A stretch of DNA of 64,000 nucleotides from Corynebacterium sp. MSK297. Its GTDB lineage: Bacteria; Actinomycetota; Actinomycetes; Mycobacteriales; Mycobacteriaceae. The first letter of the stretch is position 1. Each line of letters begins with the position of its first letter. Below, piece after piece: positions 1 through 9,808 of the stretch. The notes under the pieces are model-generated. The model was given only the letters and a program-made list of their open reading frames with translations. It made no database searches and was not told the origin of the DNA. The stretch covers positions 1 to 64,000 of the forward strand of contig NZ_JASPGD010000007.1 of the NCBI RefSeq assembly GCF_030232885.1, written 5' to 3'. A program made the translations under genes and the position numbers.

Positions 1-92
1 CTCAATCGGTATCCGGAAAGGCCCGATCTAGGGAATTGGCGACACGCCGTAAAAACACACTTTTTGTCGTTTAACCCGAAGTTTGAAATATA

Positions 93-104
93 ACCTGAAC
101 AGGT
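93..104 (-). terminator. Short hairpin after tRNA-Pro
   Basis: On the minus strand a 5-bp inverted repeat (ACCTG, two-base loop, CAGGT) lies 7 nt after the end of tRNA-Pro and is followed by an A/T-rich stretch (TATATTTC). It is short for an intrinsic terminator, so the call is tentative. The rest of bases 1-110 holds nothing I can recognise. Confidence 0.4.
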
Positions 105-110
105 ATTTTG

Positions 111-184
111 TCGGACTGACAGGATTTGAACCTGCGACCCCCACACCCCCAGTGTGGTGCGCTACCAAACTGCGCTACAGCCCG
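111..184 (-). tRNA. tRNA-Pro (anticodon GGG)
   Basis: Read on the minus strand, a 74-nt cloverleaf is visible. The acceptor arms CGGGCTG and CAGTCCG pair with one G-T wobble, the T arm contains GGTTCAAATCC, and the anticodon stem CCACA/TGTGG encloses a loop with GGG at positions 34-36. The discriminator base is A and CCA is not encoded. An overlapping minus-strand reading frame (71-457) is an artefact of the tRNA sequence. Confidence 0.95.
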
Positions 185-314
185 TTGCTGCCTAGCAATC
201 CGATCAGGGATCTGCGGCAACGTTTTCACTATAGCGTTTGTTCGATATATCGCGCCAAACTTCCAGCTCACTACGGTTATTAATAAACCGTGGCGACTGC
301 TAAACTGGCTGGTC

Positions 315-1946
315 GTGATTGTTAGCCAAGACCTCGAAGTCCGCGCCGGTGCCCGTACTTTATTGCATGCTCCTGGCCAGCATCTTCGGGTGCAGCCGGG
401 GGATCGCATCGGATTGATCGGCCGCAATGGTGCGGGAAAAACCACCACCATGCGCATTCTTTCAGGAGAAACCCAACCCTATGCTGGTGAAGTACGCATT
501 TCCGGAGATATCGGCTACCTTCCGCAAGATTCTCGCGAGGGAAACATCGAGCAGACTGCTCGCGACCGCGTTCTGTCAGCGCGTGGTCTTGATGAGCTGC
601 GCAAGTCCTTGGATAAACAACAGCAGATCATGGAAACCACCTTGGATGATGACAAGCGAGACAAAGCCATCACCAAGTTCTCCAAATTGGAAGAACGGTA
701 CCACAGCCTCGGTGGTTATGAAGCGGACTCGGAAGCAGCCACGATCTGCGACAACTTGGGTCTCGAACAACGAATTTTGGACCAGCCACTCAAGACGTTG
801 TCGGGTGGTCAGCGTCGTCGTGTAGAGTTGGCGCAGATTCTGTTTGCTGCCACCAGCGGGGCAGGAAAGTCACAAACCACGTTGCTGCTCGATGAGCCAA
901 CCAACCATTTGGATGCTGACTCCATTTCTTGGTTGCGTTCGTTTTTGGCGAAGCACGAAGGTGGCTTGGTCATGATTAGTCACGACGTTGAGCTGCTTCG
1001 CGACGTCTGCAACAAAGTGTGGTTTTTGGATGCTGTGCGCTCGGAAGCCGATGTGTACAACATGGGATATGAGAAATATCTTGACGCCCGTGCCACCGAT
1101 GAAGCACGCCGTCGACGTGAGCGGGCGAATGCCGAAAAGAAAGCGTCGGCGCTGCAAAAACAAGCAGCAAAATTGGGTGCCAAAGCTACGAAAGCGGCCG
1201 CTGCAAAACAAATGCTTGCTCGTGCAGAACGAATGATGGGCAATCTGGATGAGGTCCGCCAAGACGATAAGGTCGCATCCATTAAGTTCCCAGAGCCAGC
1301 TCCGTGCGGCAAGACCCCGATGCATGCGACGGGACTGACCAAAATGTATGGTTCGTTGGAAGTTTTCGCTGGTGTCGATCTCGCGATTGATAAAGGCTCC
1401 CGCGTCGTCGTTCTTGGGTACAACGGCGCAGGTAAAACTACATTGTTGAAATTACTTGCTGGCGAGGAACGCACCGACGGCGAAGGCGGAATCGTCACCG
1501 GACATGGCTTACGCATTGGTTATTTCGCCCAAGAACACGACACCATTGATCCTGATCGGACAGTCTGGGAAAACACAATTTCTGCCTGCCCTGACGCCCA
1601 TGAGCAGGAGCTTCGCAGTCTGCTCGGTGCTTTCATGTTCTCTGGTGACAAACTGGAACAACCCGCAGGTACACTTTCCGGCGGTGAGAAGACGCGTTTA
1701 TCGCTTGCAACCTTAGTTTCTTCCCGGGCGAATGTTTTGTTGTTGGATGAGCCCACCAACAACCTGGACCCGATATCGCGGGAACAGGTATTGGATGCTT
1801 TGGCGACTTATACTGGTGCAGTGGTCTTGGTTACCCACGACCCCGGCGCGGTCAAAGCACTGGAACCGGAGCGGGTCATCATCATGCCAGACGGTGACGA
1901 AGATATGTGGAGTGACGAATATATGGAGATCGTGGAATTGGCCTAA
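315..1946 (+). CDS. ABC-F family ATPase (Rv1473-type)
   Basis: A 543-residue soluble protein with two ABC ATPase cassettes and no membrane segment, as in the ABC-F family, whose members act on the ribosome rather than in transport. Cassette 1 has Walker A GRNGAGKT at about 36-43, signature LSGGQRRR and Walker B LLLDEPTNHLD; cassette 2 has GYNGAGKT, LSGGEKTRL and LLLDEPTNNLD. A Lys/Ala-rich linker joins them. The GTG at 315 is preferred because TAAACT lies 8 nt upstream (leaderless pattern) and the longer frame runs back through the tRNA. It sits upstream of the acn region as Rv1473 does in mycobacteria. Whether it confers antibiotic protection cannot be told from sequence. Confidence 0.9.
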   Translation: MIVSQDLEVRAGARTLLHAPGQHLRVQPGDRIGLIGRNGAGKTTTMRILSGETQPYAGEVRISGDIGYLPQDSREGNIEQTARDRVLSARGLDELRKSLDKQQQIMETTLDDDKRDKAITKFSKLEERYHSLGGYEADSEAATICDNLGLEQRILDQPLKTLSGGQRRRVELAQILFAATSGAGKSQTTLLLDEPTNHLDADSISWLRSFLAKHEGGLVMISHDVELLRDVCNKVWFLDAVRSEADVYNMGYEKYLDARATDEARRRRERANAEKKASALQKQAAKLGAKATKAAAAKQMLARAERMMGNLDEVRQDDKVASIKFPEPAPCGKTPMHATGLTKMYGSLEVFAGVDLAIDKGSRVVVLGYNGAGKTTLLKLLAGEERTDGEGGIVTGHGLRIGYFAQEHDTIDPDRTVWENTISACPDAHEQELRSLLGAFMFSGDKLEQPAGTLSGGEKTRLSLATLVSSRANVLLLDEPTNNLDPISREQVLDALATYTGAVVLVTHDPGAVKALEPERVIIMPDGDEDMWSDEYMEIVELA

Positions 1947-2047
1947 GCTCGCACAACCGCTCGGGATATGTGTGTGATTTTGTGGTCATGGAACCACAGC
2001 CTGGTGCGCACAGTCTATTGGGATAGGACACGAGAAAGGACTATCCA

Positions 2048-2782
2048 TTGAGTCTCGATAAATATCGGAACCGCATTAAAAGCTTGCTGGACCGTGCTGC
2101 TGCCTGTGAAGGAACACCGGAAGGCGATTTGTGCCGGGTGAAAGCTTTTGAGTTGGCAGCAAAATACGCTTTAGATCCCGATGATGTACGCAAGCAAGCA
2201 GATGCGGACTCGGCAGGCCAGACCGCGTGGGAATGGGAATTAACTGGTAGCTATAAGCCGCAGCAGCGAGAGCTGCTTGCACATATCGCTAGTGCTCTGC
2301 ATTGTCGGGTCCTTTATGAGCGTAGCGGCACCGGGCGGCACAACTCTTTCGGATTGGTTTTTGGTGTGCCCCGGCATCTCGAGAGGGTGAAAATGCTCTT
2401 TCCAATGCTTAACTTGCACATGTCGGCGGGATCAACACAATACGCTGCGAATCACGGCGCGCACGATGCCGCGCACACGAAACGCTTGAAAACTTCCTGG
2501 ATGATGGGGTTTTCAAGTAGCGTCTTTGATTTGCTTGAGCAGGCTGACCAGGACACTGCGTCCCAAGTTGGCCAGGGAGCAGAGGTCGCATTGCTTGATG
2601 ACGCTAGTGCTGCAGAAAAACTCATGCACGACTATGTCCACGAGGCAGGCTTGGTATTGCGCAATGGCCGACAGAATTCGCGGGCGATAGATCCAGAAGC
2701 AATGCACGCGGGCAGTGAGGAAGGCCGCCGCGTTGACCTCGGCAACTCCCGGCTTCCACAACGCAAGGAACTGTCTGCATAG
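2048..2782 (+). CDS. DUF2786 domain protein
   Basis: A 244-residue protein whose first ~45 residues (YRNRIKSLLDRAA...AFELAAKYALDP) match the DUF2786 pattern, a short helical domain of unknown function common in actinobacteria and phages. The remainder is Ala/His-rich with no motif I recognise. The start is TTG, supported by GAAAGGA about 8 nt upstream; no ATG is available near it. The gene lies about 100 bp after the ABC-F gene and converges on the PFL gene, with a perfect 9-bp hairpin between them. Function is unknown. Confidence 0.75.
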   Translation: MSLDKYRNRIKSLLDRAAACEGTPEGDLCRVKAFELAAKYALDPDDVRKQADADSAGQTAWEWELTGSYKPQQRELLAHIASALHCRVLYERSGTGRHNSFGLVFGVPRHLERVKMLFPMLNLHMSAGSTQYAANHGAHDAAHTKRLKTSWMMGFSSSVFDLLEQADQDTASQVGQGAEVALLDDASAAEKLMHDYVHEAGLVLRNGRQNSRAIDPEAMHAGSEEGRRVDLGNSRLPQRKELSA

Positions 2783-2806
2783 TTGGCTAGTGTGTAGTGG
2801 CGTCAT

Positions 2807-2827
2807 GGCCTGCCAATCTGGCAGGCC
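2807..2827. terminator. Hairpin between convergent genes
   Basis: A perfect 9-bp inverted repeat (GGCCTGCCA, loop ATC, TGGCAGGCC) sits in the 59-bp gap between the convergent DUF2786 and PFL genes. There is no T-run on either side, so it would be a poor classical intrinsic terminator, but position and symmetry fit a bidirectional stop for both transcripts. Confidence 0.55.
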
Positions 2828-2841
2828 CGATAGCCCAACTG

Positions 2842-4206
2842 CTAGTTGCGGAATCCGTGTACCGGGGCCGGGATGAACCCACCACGGTGGATGAACTCGC
2901 GGTTGCCGACGGTGTTGACCGGAATGATCGGTGCGTAGCCGAGAAGACCACCGAAATCAACTTCGTCGCCTACCGCAGCACCAGGTACAGGAATAACACG
3001 CACCGCCGTGGTCTTATGGTTCATCACACCAATTGCGGCCTCATCTGCGATCATGCCTGCTATAGTTTCTGCCGACGTGGCACCAGGAAGTGCAATCATA
3101 TCGAAACCGACCGAACAAATTGCGGTCATTGCTTCCAATTTGTCCATGCTGATGCTGCCGGCACGCACAGCGTCGATCATTCCTTTGTCCTCAGAGACAG
3201 GAATGAACGACCCTGATAAGCCGCCGACACGCGAGCACGCCATCATGCCGCCTTTCTTCACCGCGTCGTTCAGCAATGCCAGGGCAGCGGTTGTGCCGTG
3301 GGTCCCGACTTGCTCCAGGCCCATGTGCTCCAGAATGTGTGCGACGCTGTCACCAAGTTCCGCGGTCGGAGCCAGTGACAGGTCAACGATGCCGAACGGA
3401 ACGCCCAACCGTTGTGAAGCCAAATTGCCAACTAGTTGACCGGCGCGGGTGATTTTGAAGGCGGCTTTTTTGATTTCTTCTGCTACCTCGTCCAAGCTGG
3501 CCCCCTCAAGGTTGCCCAGAGCACGATCGACGACACCTGGACCGGAAACACCAACGGAGACCACACAATCTGGTTCTTCCACACCGTGAAAAGCACCGGC
3601 CATAAACGGGTTATCGCCGACCGCGTTGGCGAAGACCACTAATTTCGCGCAGGCGATCGCAGAATCATCCTTGCTTAATTCGGCGGCGGATTTAATAACC
3701 TCACCCATGTGTCGGGCAGCATCCATATTGATGCCCGCGCGGGAGGATGCGATGTTCACTGATCCGCATACCACTTCTGATTGCGACAGAGCTTCCGGAA
3801 TGGACTCGATGAGTCGGCGGTCAGCTTCGGTGGTTCCTTTTTCGACAAGCGCGGAGTAACCACCGATAAAGTTCACGCCGACTTCATTGGCAGCTTTGTT
3901 GAGTGCGTGGGCTATATCGGCGGGGTTGCCCTCAACACCGGCGGCTATCAACGAAATCGGAGTAACCGAAATGCGCTTATTGACGATCGGAATTCCCAGT
4001 TCGGCTTCAATACCTTCGCACACTGCGACCAAGCGTGATGCGCGAGTAACGATTCGGTCATACACGGCATCACAGGTGGCGGACATCGTCGGGCGAGTGC
4101 AACCGAGTAGGGAAATGCCCATGGTCACGGTACGAATATCGAGACGATATTTTTCGATCATCTCGATCGTATCGACGATCTGGGCATTCTTAAAAGAAAA
4201 AGGCAT
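2842..4206 (-). CDS. PFL family protein (UPF0210/DUF711)
   Basis: A 454-residue protein matching the UPF0210 family: N-terminal [20 protein letters not shown], the segment MGISLLGC, and the Gly-rich stretch [17 protein letters not shown]. The family resembles pyruvate-formate-lyase-type folds, but no reaction is established and no glycyl-radical motif is evident. It is 27 bp downstream of the small ACT-domain gene on the same strand; this pairing recurs across many bacteria and suggests the ACT protein regulates or partners it. Length is typical. The family call is firm and the function unknown. Confidence 0.88.
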   Translation of the reverse strand: MPFSFKNAQIVDTIEMIEKYRLDIRTVTMGISLLGCTRPTMSATCDAVYDRIVTRASRLVAVCEGIEAELGIPIVNKRISVTPISLIAAGVEGNPADIAHALNKAANEVGVNFIGGYSALVEKGTTEADRRLIESIPEALSQSEVVCGSVNIASSRAGINMDAARHMGEVIKSAAELSKDDSAIACAKLVVFANAVGDNPFMAGAFHGVEEPDCVVSVGVSGPGVVDRALGNLEGASLDEVAEEIKKAAFKITRAGQLVGNLASQRLGVPFGIVDLSLAPTAELGDSVAHILEHMGLEQVGTHGTTAALALLNDAVKKGGMMACSRVGGLSGSFIPVSEDKGMIDAVRAGSISMDKLEAMTAICSVGFDMIALPGATSAETIAGMIADEAAIGVMNHKTTAVRVIPVPGAAVGDEVDFGGLLGYAPIIPVNTVGNREFIHRGGFIPAPVHGFRN

Positions 4207-4233
4207 AGTGGATTTTCCCTGCGCTAGGTGGTG

Positions 4234-4503
4234 CTAAATTTCGTTGATTGCGGTAAACAGCGACTCCGCCTGGATGCGAATAACCTGGTGGGTCTCTTTT
4301 TCTACGGCTTCCATGCGCTGTTGAATTTCAGGGATTGATAGGGCTTCATCATCGAATTCCACGCGCAGAATCATCGTGAAATAACCAGACATAAGGGTTT
4401 GTGAAACGTCGACGATATTAACGTTCAACTCTGCGAGAGCGGTGCTGACAGAGGCGATAATTCCGGTGTTGTCCGCGCCGGTCACGGTCATGATGGCATA
4501 CAT
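4234..4503 (-). CDS. ACT domain protein (UPF0237)
   Basis: An 89-residue single ACT domain (YAIMTVTGADNTGIIASVS at the N-terminus, then a second beta-alpha half), like the UPF0237 proteins found beside PFL genes. ACT domains usually bind small ligands such as amino acids; the ligand here is unknown. Two ATG codons are possible, at 4512 and 4503. I chose 4503 because TAAGAT lies exactly 7 nt before it on the minus strand (leaderless pattern) and because the protein then begins directly with the domain. It is the first gene of a two-gene operon with the PFL gene. Confidence 0.88.
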   Translation of the reverse strand: MYAIMTVTGADNTGIIASVSTALAELNVNIVDVSQTLMSGYFTMILRVEFDDEALSIPEIQQRMEAVEKETHQVIRIQAESLFTAINEI

Positions 4504-4581
4504 GCTACTCATCTTAACTGCCTATTCAGCATTCTTTTTAGCCGGGGCAAAAAGCTCACGACGAAGCGTAGAATTGTGTAC

Positions 4582-5286
4582 ATGACAGCAACTCAGCCGC
4601 AAAAGAACGTAACTACCACAAACACACGAGTATTGGTCATCGGTGGATCTGGCAAAGTTGCCAGCATTGCCATTCCCCAATACTCGAACGATTACGAGAT
4701 CACCGCGATGCTGCGTCGTGAAGAAAAAGCAGAAGAGGCGCGGGATAACGGCGCAATACCGTTGGTCCAAGACGTGACTACTGTGTCTGCGGATCAGTGG
4801 GCAGCGCTGGTTCGTGATTTTGATGTCGTGGTGTGGACCGCAGGTAACGGCGGGCGTGCCGGTGCCGACGTCACCTATGCCGTGGACCGCGATGCTGCTT
4901 TGGAATGCATCAAGGGCTTGGAAAAAGTCCAGAATGAGGTTGGTAAAGATCGCGCGCCGCGGCTCATCATGGTGTCCTACATGGGGTCGTTGGACAACGA
5001 AACCGACGATCAAGGCGCATGGCTGGCATACGTGGAGTCGAAGAAGACCGTCGACAAGCGCCTGCTGGATTCTGATTTAAATTACATTATCCTAGCCCCG
5101 ACGTTGCTGACCCTGGATCCGGCGCAGGGCATTACCGTCACCGAAAACACGCCAGAAAAAGCCGGGGAAAAAACCTCCCGTGAGCTCGTCGGTCAGGTGA
5201 TCTTCGAGCTGGCTGGTCGGACGGAGCTGCCAAACCAGGACTTCATTGCCTTCCATGATGGCAACGATCCAGTGAGCTCCATTTAG
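4582..5286 (+). CDS. NAD(P)-binding Rossmann-fold protein (atypical SDR)
   Basis: A 234-residue protein with an N-terminal dinucleotide-binding motif (RVLVIGGSGKVAS) and a later YVESKK segment, as in the small NAD(P)H-binding epimerase-like proteins (NmrA/YwnB type). Substrate unknown. The ATG at 4582 is chosen over the GTG at 4576 because TAGAAT sits 7 nt upstream (leaderless) and there is no Shine-Dalgarno sequence. It is divergent from the ACT/PFL operon, and its 3' end overlaps the convergent amidotransferase gene by 4 bp. Confidence 0.82.
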   Translation: MTATQPQKNVTTTNTRVLVIGGSGKVASIAIPQYSNDYEITAMLRREEKAEEARDNGAIPLVQDVTTVSADQWAALVRDFDVVVWTAGNGGRAGADVTYAVDRDAALECIKGLEKVQNEVGKDRAPRLIMVSYMGSLDNETDDQGAWLAYVESKKTVDKRLLDSDLNYIILAPTLLTLDPAQGITVTENTPEKAGEKTSRELVGQVIFELAGRTELPNQDFIAFHDGNDPVSSI

Positions 5287-6026
5287 CTGGAAGCTGCGCG
5301 TGTTGCGCAGTACCGCACGAAGATAGCGAGCAACTCATTGCTCCATTTCGTGTCAATTGACGGCAAGCTGTTGACAATATCCAGGTAATCGTCGGGGGAG
5401 AAATAGCCGTAGTCGTAGAAAAAATCCATTCGGTTTCTCATGGCTACGGCATCCATTTCAGCGTGAAATTGGCTTGCCCAGGTTGAATCACCGACGCGAA
5501 TTAACTGTACGGGGCACGTCGGGCCGTCGGCAAGAACCGTAATATTATCTGCCGCAGGCAGGTTTTCGACGGCTTCGGTATGGCCAGTCAGAGACGTAAA
5601 ATTCTGCGGCAAGTGTCGTGCGAGCACGTCTTTGGCAGCGTCATGCGTAAGCTGCACGATGGTCTCTCCGGACGTTTCAGCGTGCGAATGCCCCACGGTT
5701 CCGCCGACGTGGTGTGCTAGCCAGGAAGCACCAAAACAAATCAAAAAGACTGGAATGTCTGCATCTGTAAGTATCTCCAGTTGTCGGTGAATATGGAGTT
5801 GCCAATCATCCCAAGTTTCGTTGGTGATATTGAGTGAACTACCACCAACGATAACTCCATCGAAATTAGCTAAATCGGGGAGTTCCACGTTTGTGGAATC
5901 AATAACCAGGTGCGAGGTTTGTTCTTGACTAAGCCCAGTGGATTCACAGATGTCACGATATTCAGCAGCGGCAACCGCCGGGGCGGTCTCTCCATAACGT
6001 AATGAGACCAAGAGAAGATTAACCAT
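5283..6026 (-). CDS. Class I glutamine amidotransferase-like protein
   Basis: A 247-residue stand-alone GATase1-like protein. The expected nucleophile is Cys97 in LICFGASW, with His188 and Glu190 in SQFHAEMD, so the catalytic triad appears intact although the usual GxQ after the Cys is replaced by GAS. Such proteins transfer ammonia from glutamine or act as gamma-glutamyl hydrolases; no partner synthase is nearby. It lies 25 bp downstream of acnR on the same strand, the arrangement known in C. glutamicum (acn-acnR-amidotransferase), and is probably co-transcribed. Confidence 0.82.
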   Translation of the reverse strand: MVNLLLVSLRYGETAPAVAAAEYRDICESTGLSQEQTSHLVIDSTNVELPDLANFDGVIVGGSSLNITNETWDDWQLHIHRQLEILTDADIPVFLICFGASWLAHHVGGTVGHSHAETSGETIVQLTHDAAKDVLARHLPQNFTSLTGHTEAVENLPAADNITVLADGPTCPVQLIRVGDSTWASQFHAEMDAVAMRNRMDFFYDYGYFSPDDYLDIVNSLPSIDTKWSNELLAIFVRYCATRAASS

Positions 6027-6051
6027 AGTGGCTACTGTTATACCTTATCGC

Positions 6052-6621
6052 TTAATGCTCATTAGCATCGCGTCGGATAGCCTGTTCTGCAATGTCCAAA
6101 ACGGCTTCATCGGTGGACATTCCCATTGCGTTACGGGTGATCAACCCGTCCATGACCATTTCTAGAAAATATTTCAGCGTATCAATGGGAACGTCGATGC
6201 GCATACGTCCTTCAGCCGCATTTTTCGCCAAACGATCATGCACGGCTTGGTCGAGGACTGCCTGATGTTCCTGCCAGCGTGCGCGAAACGAAGCATCGGT
6301 CCGCAGCATCTTAGAAATCTCGAGACGAGTAGCCAGCCAGTCATATCTATCTGGGTGCCGTACGATATCGCGCATAACTTCCACGAGTCCTTCCCGGGCG
6401 ACGACTTCGGCTTGTCGTGCAGCATCTTCTCTGGCTAACGAAAGAAACAAATTTTCTTTATCAGAAAAGTGGTGGAAGATTGCGCCCCGGGATTTCCCGG
6501 TCGCTTGTTCTAGACGACGCACAGTTGCTCCCTCGTAGCCGTATTCGGCAAAACACTTACGCGCACCCACAAGGATTTCTTGGCGGCGACGATTAAGCTC
6601 ATTTTCGCTCATGACTGGCAT
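6052..6621 (-). CDS. acnR: TetR-type repressor of aconitase AcnR
   Basis: A 189-residue TetR-family protein. The N-terminal HTH (RQEILVGARKCFAEYGYEGA through GKSRGAIFHHFSDKENLF) closely follows the C. glutamicum AcnR sequence as I recall it. AcnR represses acn and is reported to sense citrate-Mg. The start at 6621 has AGAAAGG 11 nt upstream; a longer frame to 6654 has none. The gene is downstream of acn on the same strand, and the gap carries a large nested hairpin that could lower read-through from acn. A matching operator is present upstream of acn. Confidence 0.93.
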   Translation of the reverse strand: MPVMSENELNRRRQEILVGARKCFAEYGYEGATVRRLEQATGKSRGAIFHHFSDKENLFLSLAREDAARQAEVVAREGLVEVMRDIVRHPDRYDWLATRLEISKMLRTDASFRARWQEHQAVLDQAVHDRLAKNAAEGRMRIDVPIDTLKYFLEMVMDGLITRNAMGMSTDEAVLDIAEQAIRRDANEH

Positions 6622-6656
6622 AGAGGAAGCAACCTTTCTGACCGGGAATGCCAAAA

Positions 6657-6728
6657 CGGGGCTGCAGGGCCTGGCTGCGAGTGCCTCCGAAGAGGGGACT
6701 ACTCGCAGCGAGACTTCATGCAGCCCCG
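6657..6728 (-). terminator. Nested hairpin between acn and acnR (possible attenuator)
   Basis: Three nested perfect stems occupy the 120-bp gap. The outer arms CGGGGCTGCA (6657-6666) and TGCAGCCCCG (6719-6728) are 10 bp; the middle arms GCTGCGAGT (6674-6682) and ACTCGCAGC (6701-6709) are 9 bp; the inner arms CCTC and GAGG are separated by CGAA. On the minus strand the outer stem is followed by TTTT, so it can act as an intrinsic terminator of acn with partial read-through into acnR. Confidence 0.7.
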
Positions 6729-6741
6729 CGAAGCATTATGG

Positions 6742-9561
6742 TTAGGATTTAACCATCTGACGGAGTACGTACTGCAGGATTCCTCCGTGGCGGTAGTACT
6801 CGGCCTCACCTGGGGTGTCGATGCGTACATTCGCGTCGAACTCGACGGTCTCACCGTCTTCCTTGTGAGCGGTAACCTTGACGGTCTTCGGGATCGAGCC
6901 GTTGTTGAACTCGGTCAGGCCTTCGATGTCGAAGGTCTCGTGACCGGTGAGCCCCAGCGACTCGTGTGATTCACCATCTGGGAACTGCAGTGGTGCAACA
7001 CCCATACCGATCAGGTTCGAGCGGTGGATACGCTCGAAGGATTCAGTAATGACGGCACGCACGCCCAGCAGTAAGGTACCCTTTGCTGCCCAGTCGCGCG
7101 AAGAACCGGTGCCGTATTCCTTACCACCCAGAACGACTAGAGGGGTGTCTTCTTCCTTATAGTTCTGAGCTGCATCGTAGATGAAGGCTTGTGGCTTGTC
7201 TTCCTTAGTGAAGTCCAAGGTGTAACCGCCGGATTCCTCAACCAGCTGGTTGCGCATACGGATGTTCGCGAAGGTACCGCGAACCATGACTTCGTGGTTA
7301 CCACGACGGGAACCGAGCGAGTTAAAGTCCTGACGTTCAACACCATTTTCTTCCAGGTATTGCGCGGCAGGGGTACCTGGTTTGATAGCAGAAGCAGGCG
7401 AGATGTGGTCGGTGGTGACCGAATCGCCGAGCTTGACCAACACACGGGCGCCCTTGATGTCTTCGACATCGGCAGGCTCGGTCGGCATATCGTCGAAGTA
7501 TGGAGCCTTGCGGATATACGTCGAAGCATCATCCCACTCGAAAGTCTCGCCCTTCGGGATGTCCAGGTTCTGCCACTGTTCGTCGCCCTTGAAGACGTCA
7601 GCGTAGTCAGCTTCGTACATTTCGCGAGAGATTGAGGCCTCGATCGTCTCTTCGATCTCTTCTGGGGAAGGCCAGATGTCCTTCAGGAAGACATCGTTGC
7701 CTTCTTTATCTTGGCCCAGTGGCTGCTCATCGAAGTCGAAGTCCATGGTGCCGGCGATGGCATATGCGATGACCATCATTGGCGAAGCCAGGTAGTTCAT
7801 CTTGACGTCTGGCGAGATGCGACCTTCGAAGTTGCGGTTACCGGACAATACTGCGGTGGCCGCCAAGTCTTCGGAGTTGATGGCATCGGAGATTTCTTCT
7901 GGCAGTGGGCCGGAGTTACCAATACACGAGGTGCAACCGAACCCGGATAGGTAGAAACCGAGAGCTTCCAGGTCCTTCCAGAGATCTGCGCGCTTGTAAT
8001 ATCCATCAACAACCTGGGAACCAGGAGCACAAATGGTCTTAACCCATGGCTTGGAGGTGAGGCCCAGTTCGTTTGCCTTGCGGGCGATCAAACCGGCACC
8101 GATCATGACCGATGGGTTAGAAGTGTTGGTACACGAGGTAATGGAAGCAATAGCGACCATACCGTGGTCCAGGGTGTATTCACCGCCGGCTGGTGAGGTA
8201 ACAACCGTTGGATGGGACGGACGGCCTTCGCCGCCAGCGGAAGCGTCTTCACCCTGACCCTTACGGGAAACATTGTGACCATCGGTGATGTCGGCATCGA
8301 CGTAGCTTTGCACGCCGCCTTCGGCGTCCATGCGACGAACCTCAGGCTTCTTGCCTTCTTCCAAAACTTCGTCGTCAGTGTAGTTGACTAGATCCTTGCG
8401 GAACTGCTCTTTTGCCTTGTCCAACTCGATGCGATCCTGTGGGCGCTTCGGTCCGGCAATGGACGGCTTAACAGTGGAAAGATCGAGCTCGATGTACTCG
8501 GAGTACTCAGCTTCTTCGTCGTCTTCTTCCAACCACATGCCCTGGGCCTTGGCATAAGCTTCAACGCGGTCGATCTGCTCCTGCGGGCGACCGGTCAGCT
8601 CCATGTACTTAGTGGTCTCTTCGTCGATCGGGAAGATCGCAGAGGTGGAGCCGAATTCTGGCGACATGTTACCGATAGTTGCGCGGTTAGCCAGTGGGAT
8701 GGATTTCACGCCATTGCCGTAGAACTCGACGATCTTCTGAACAACGCCGTGCTCACGCAACATGTCGGTGATGGTAAGAACAACGTCGGTAGCGGTAACG
8801 CCGACTGGAATTTCGCCGGTAAGCTTGAAACCAACAACCTTTGGAATCAGCATCGATACTGGCTGTCCCAGCATTGCAGCCTCGGCCTCGATACCACCTA
8901 CGCCCCAGCCCAAGATGCCCAGGCCGTTTTCCATGGTGGTGTGGGAGTCAGTACCGATACAGGTATCTGGATATGCCAATCCATCATTGTCAAAGACTAC
9001 GCGGCCCAGGTATTCAATGTTGACCTGGTGGACAATACCGGTTCCCGGAGGAACAACGCGGAAGTTCGAAAAGTTCTCTGCACCCCAGCGCAAGAACTGG
9101 TAGCGCTCTTCGTTGCGCTCATATTCGATGGCAACGTTCTTGGTCAGTGCATCCGCATCACCGAATGCTTCGGTGATAACGGAGTGGTCAATAACCATTT
9201 CAGCTGGGTTCAGTGGATTAACCTGGTCTGCGCTGCCGCCCAAGTTCGATACGGCCTCACGCATGGTAGCCAAGTCAACGACACACGGAACACCAGTGAA
9301 GTCCTGCATCAACACGCGAGCAGGGGTGAACTGGATTTCTGTATCTGGTTCCGCCTTTGGATCCCAGTTAGCGATAGCCTTGATGTGATCTTTATTGACG
9401 TTCTTACCGTCTTCGGTACGAAGAAGGTTTTCTGCCAGCACCTTGAGTGCGTACGGCAACTTCTTCAGTCCGTCTACTGCGTCGAGCGAGAAGTAGTCAT
9501 ATGACTTATCTCCGACCTCTAGCTTCTTCTTAGCGTCGAAGGAGTTCAAGCTTTCAGTCAC
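6742..9561 (-). CDS. acn: Aconitate hydratase A
   Basis: A 939-residue cytosolic aconitase that interconverts citrate and isocitrate in the TCA cycle using a [4Fe-4S] cluster. The cluster cysteines are visible in [10 protein letters not shown] and [14 protein letters not shown], and the C-terminal swivel domain contains [10 protein letters not shown]. The start is set at the GTG at 9561, because GGAG lies 6 nt upstream and the protein then begins MTESLNSF, as in C. glutamicum; a frame running to 9588 begins with TTG without a ribosome-binding site. Regulation by AcnR is supported by an operator at 9672-9687 just upstream of the -10 AGTATA (read as TATACT on the minus strand). An acidic insert lies around residues 350-470. 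Confidence 0.96.
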   Translation of the reverse strand: MTESLNSFDAKKKLEVGDKSYDYFSLDAVDGLKKLPYALKVLAENLLRTEDGKNVNKDHIKAIANWDPKAEPDTEIQFTPARVLMQDFTGVPCVVDLATMREAVSNLGGSADQVNPLNPAEMVIDHSVITEAFGDADALTKNVAIEYERNEERYQFLRWGAENFSNFRVVPPGTGIVHQVNIEYLGRVVFDNDGLAYPDTCIGTDSHTTMENGLGILGWGVGGIEAEAAMLGQPVSMLIPKVVGFKLTGEIPVGVTATDVVLTITDMLREHGVVQKIVEFYGNGVKSIPLANRATIGNMSPEFGSTSAIFPIDEETTKYMELTGRPQEQIDRVEAYAKAQGMWLEEDDEEAEYSEYIELDLSTVKPSIAGPKRPQDRIELDKAKEQFRKDLVNYTDDEVLEEGKKPEVRRMDAEGGVQSYVDADITDGHNVSRKGQGEDASAGGEGRPSHPTVVTSPAGGEYTLDHGMVAIASITSCTNTSNPSVMIGAGLIARKANELGLTSKPWVKTICAPGSQVVDGYYKRADLWKDLEALGFYLSGFGCTSCIGNSGPLPEEISDAINSEDLAATAVLSGNRNFEGRISPDVKMNYLASPMMVIAYAIAGTMDFDFDEQPLGQDKEGNDVFLKDIWPSPEEIEETIEASISREMYEADYADVFKGDEQWQNLDIPKGETFEWDDASTYIRKAPYFDDMPTEPADVEDIKGARVLVKLGDSVTTDHISPASAIKPGTPAAQYLEENGVERQDFNSLGSRRGNHEVMVRGTFANIRMRNQLVEESGGYTLDFTKEDKPQAFIYDAAQNYKEEDTPLVVLGGKEYGTGSSRDWAAKGTLLLGVRAVITESFERIHRSNLIGMGVAPLQFPDGESHESLGLTGHETFDIEGLTEFNNGSIPKTVKVTAHKEDGETVEFDANVRIDTPGEAEYYRHGGILQYVLRQMVKS

Positions 9562-9664
9562 GGGGAGCTCCATTTCCTTGTTGTGCAAATCTGTCAGACC
9601 TCAAAGGTCTAGAACTCAGGGTTCATTGACCCAGTGTAGGTTGACGATCCCTCGTCCTGCCAAA

Positions 9665-9670
9665 AGTATA
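9665..9670 (-). promoter_or_regulatory. -10 element of acn
   Basis: Read on the minus strand this hexamer is TATACT, a near-consensus -10 box, about 100 nt upstream of the acn start codon. It directly abuts the AcnR operator, so repressor binding would block RNA polymerase. The implied 5' leader of about 95 nt contains no obvious riboswitch. Confidence 0.65.
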
Positions 9671-9671
9671 A

Positions 9672-9687
9672 CAGTACAGCTGTTCTG
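9672..9687. promoter_or_regulatory. AcnR operator
   Basis: The 16-mer CAGTACAGCTGTTCTG reads CAGAACAGCTGTACTG on the minus strand. This agrees at 13 of 16 positions or better with the published C. glutamicum AcnR site CAGAACGCTTGTACTG as I remember it, with both CAG...CTG ends intact. It lies between -35 and -10 of acn. A second, degenerate copy (TAGTCTGTTTGTACTG, 9692-9707) begins 20 bp further upstream and keeps the GTACTG half. Confidence 0.88.
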
Positions 9688-9808
9688 TTTTTAGTCTGTT
9701 TGTACTGCGCCATGGCAATATGACAGTTAGTGAGGGAATATACGCCATCAATACCTGTCCGAAGCACCCCTTATTACCCCCAGAAAGATTAAGCAGAAAG
9801 TATTTACC

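Noticed and set aside
71..457. 128-residue minus-strand reading frame across tRNA-Pro
   Set aside because: It reads through the tRNA gene and into the ABC-F gene antisense; the peptide is a familiar tRNA-derived artefact.
2797..3216. 139-residue plus-strand frame in the PFL gene
   Set aside because: Antisense shadow of the PFL gene without its own initiation signals.
8749..9504. 251-residue plus-strand frame inside acn
   Set aside because: Antisense to aconitase; composition is a frame shadow (many Asn, Gln and His) and there is no ribosome site.
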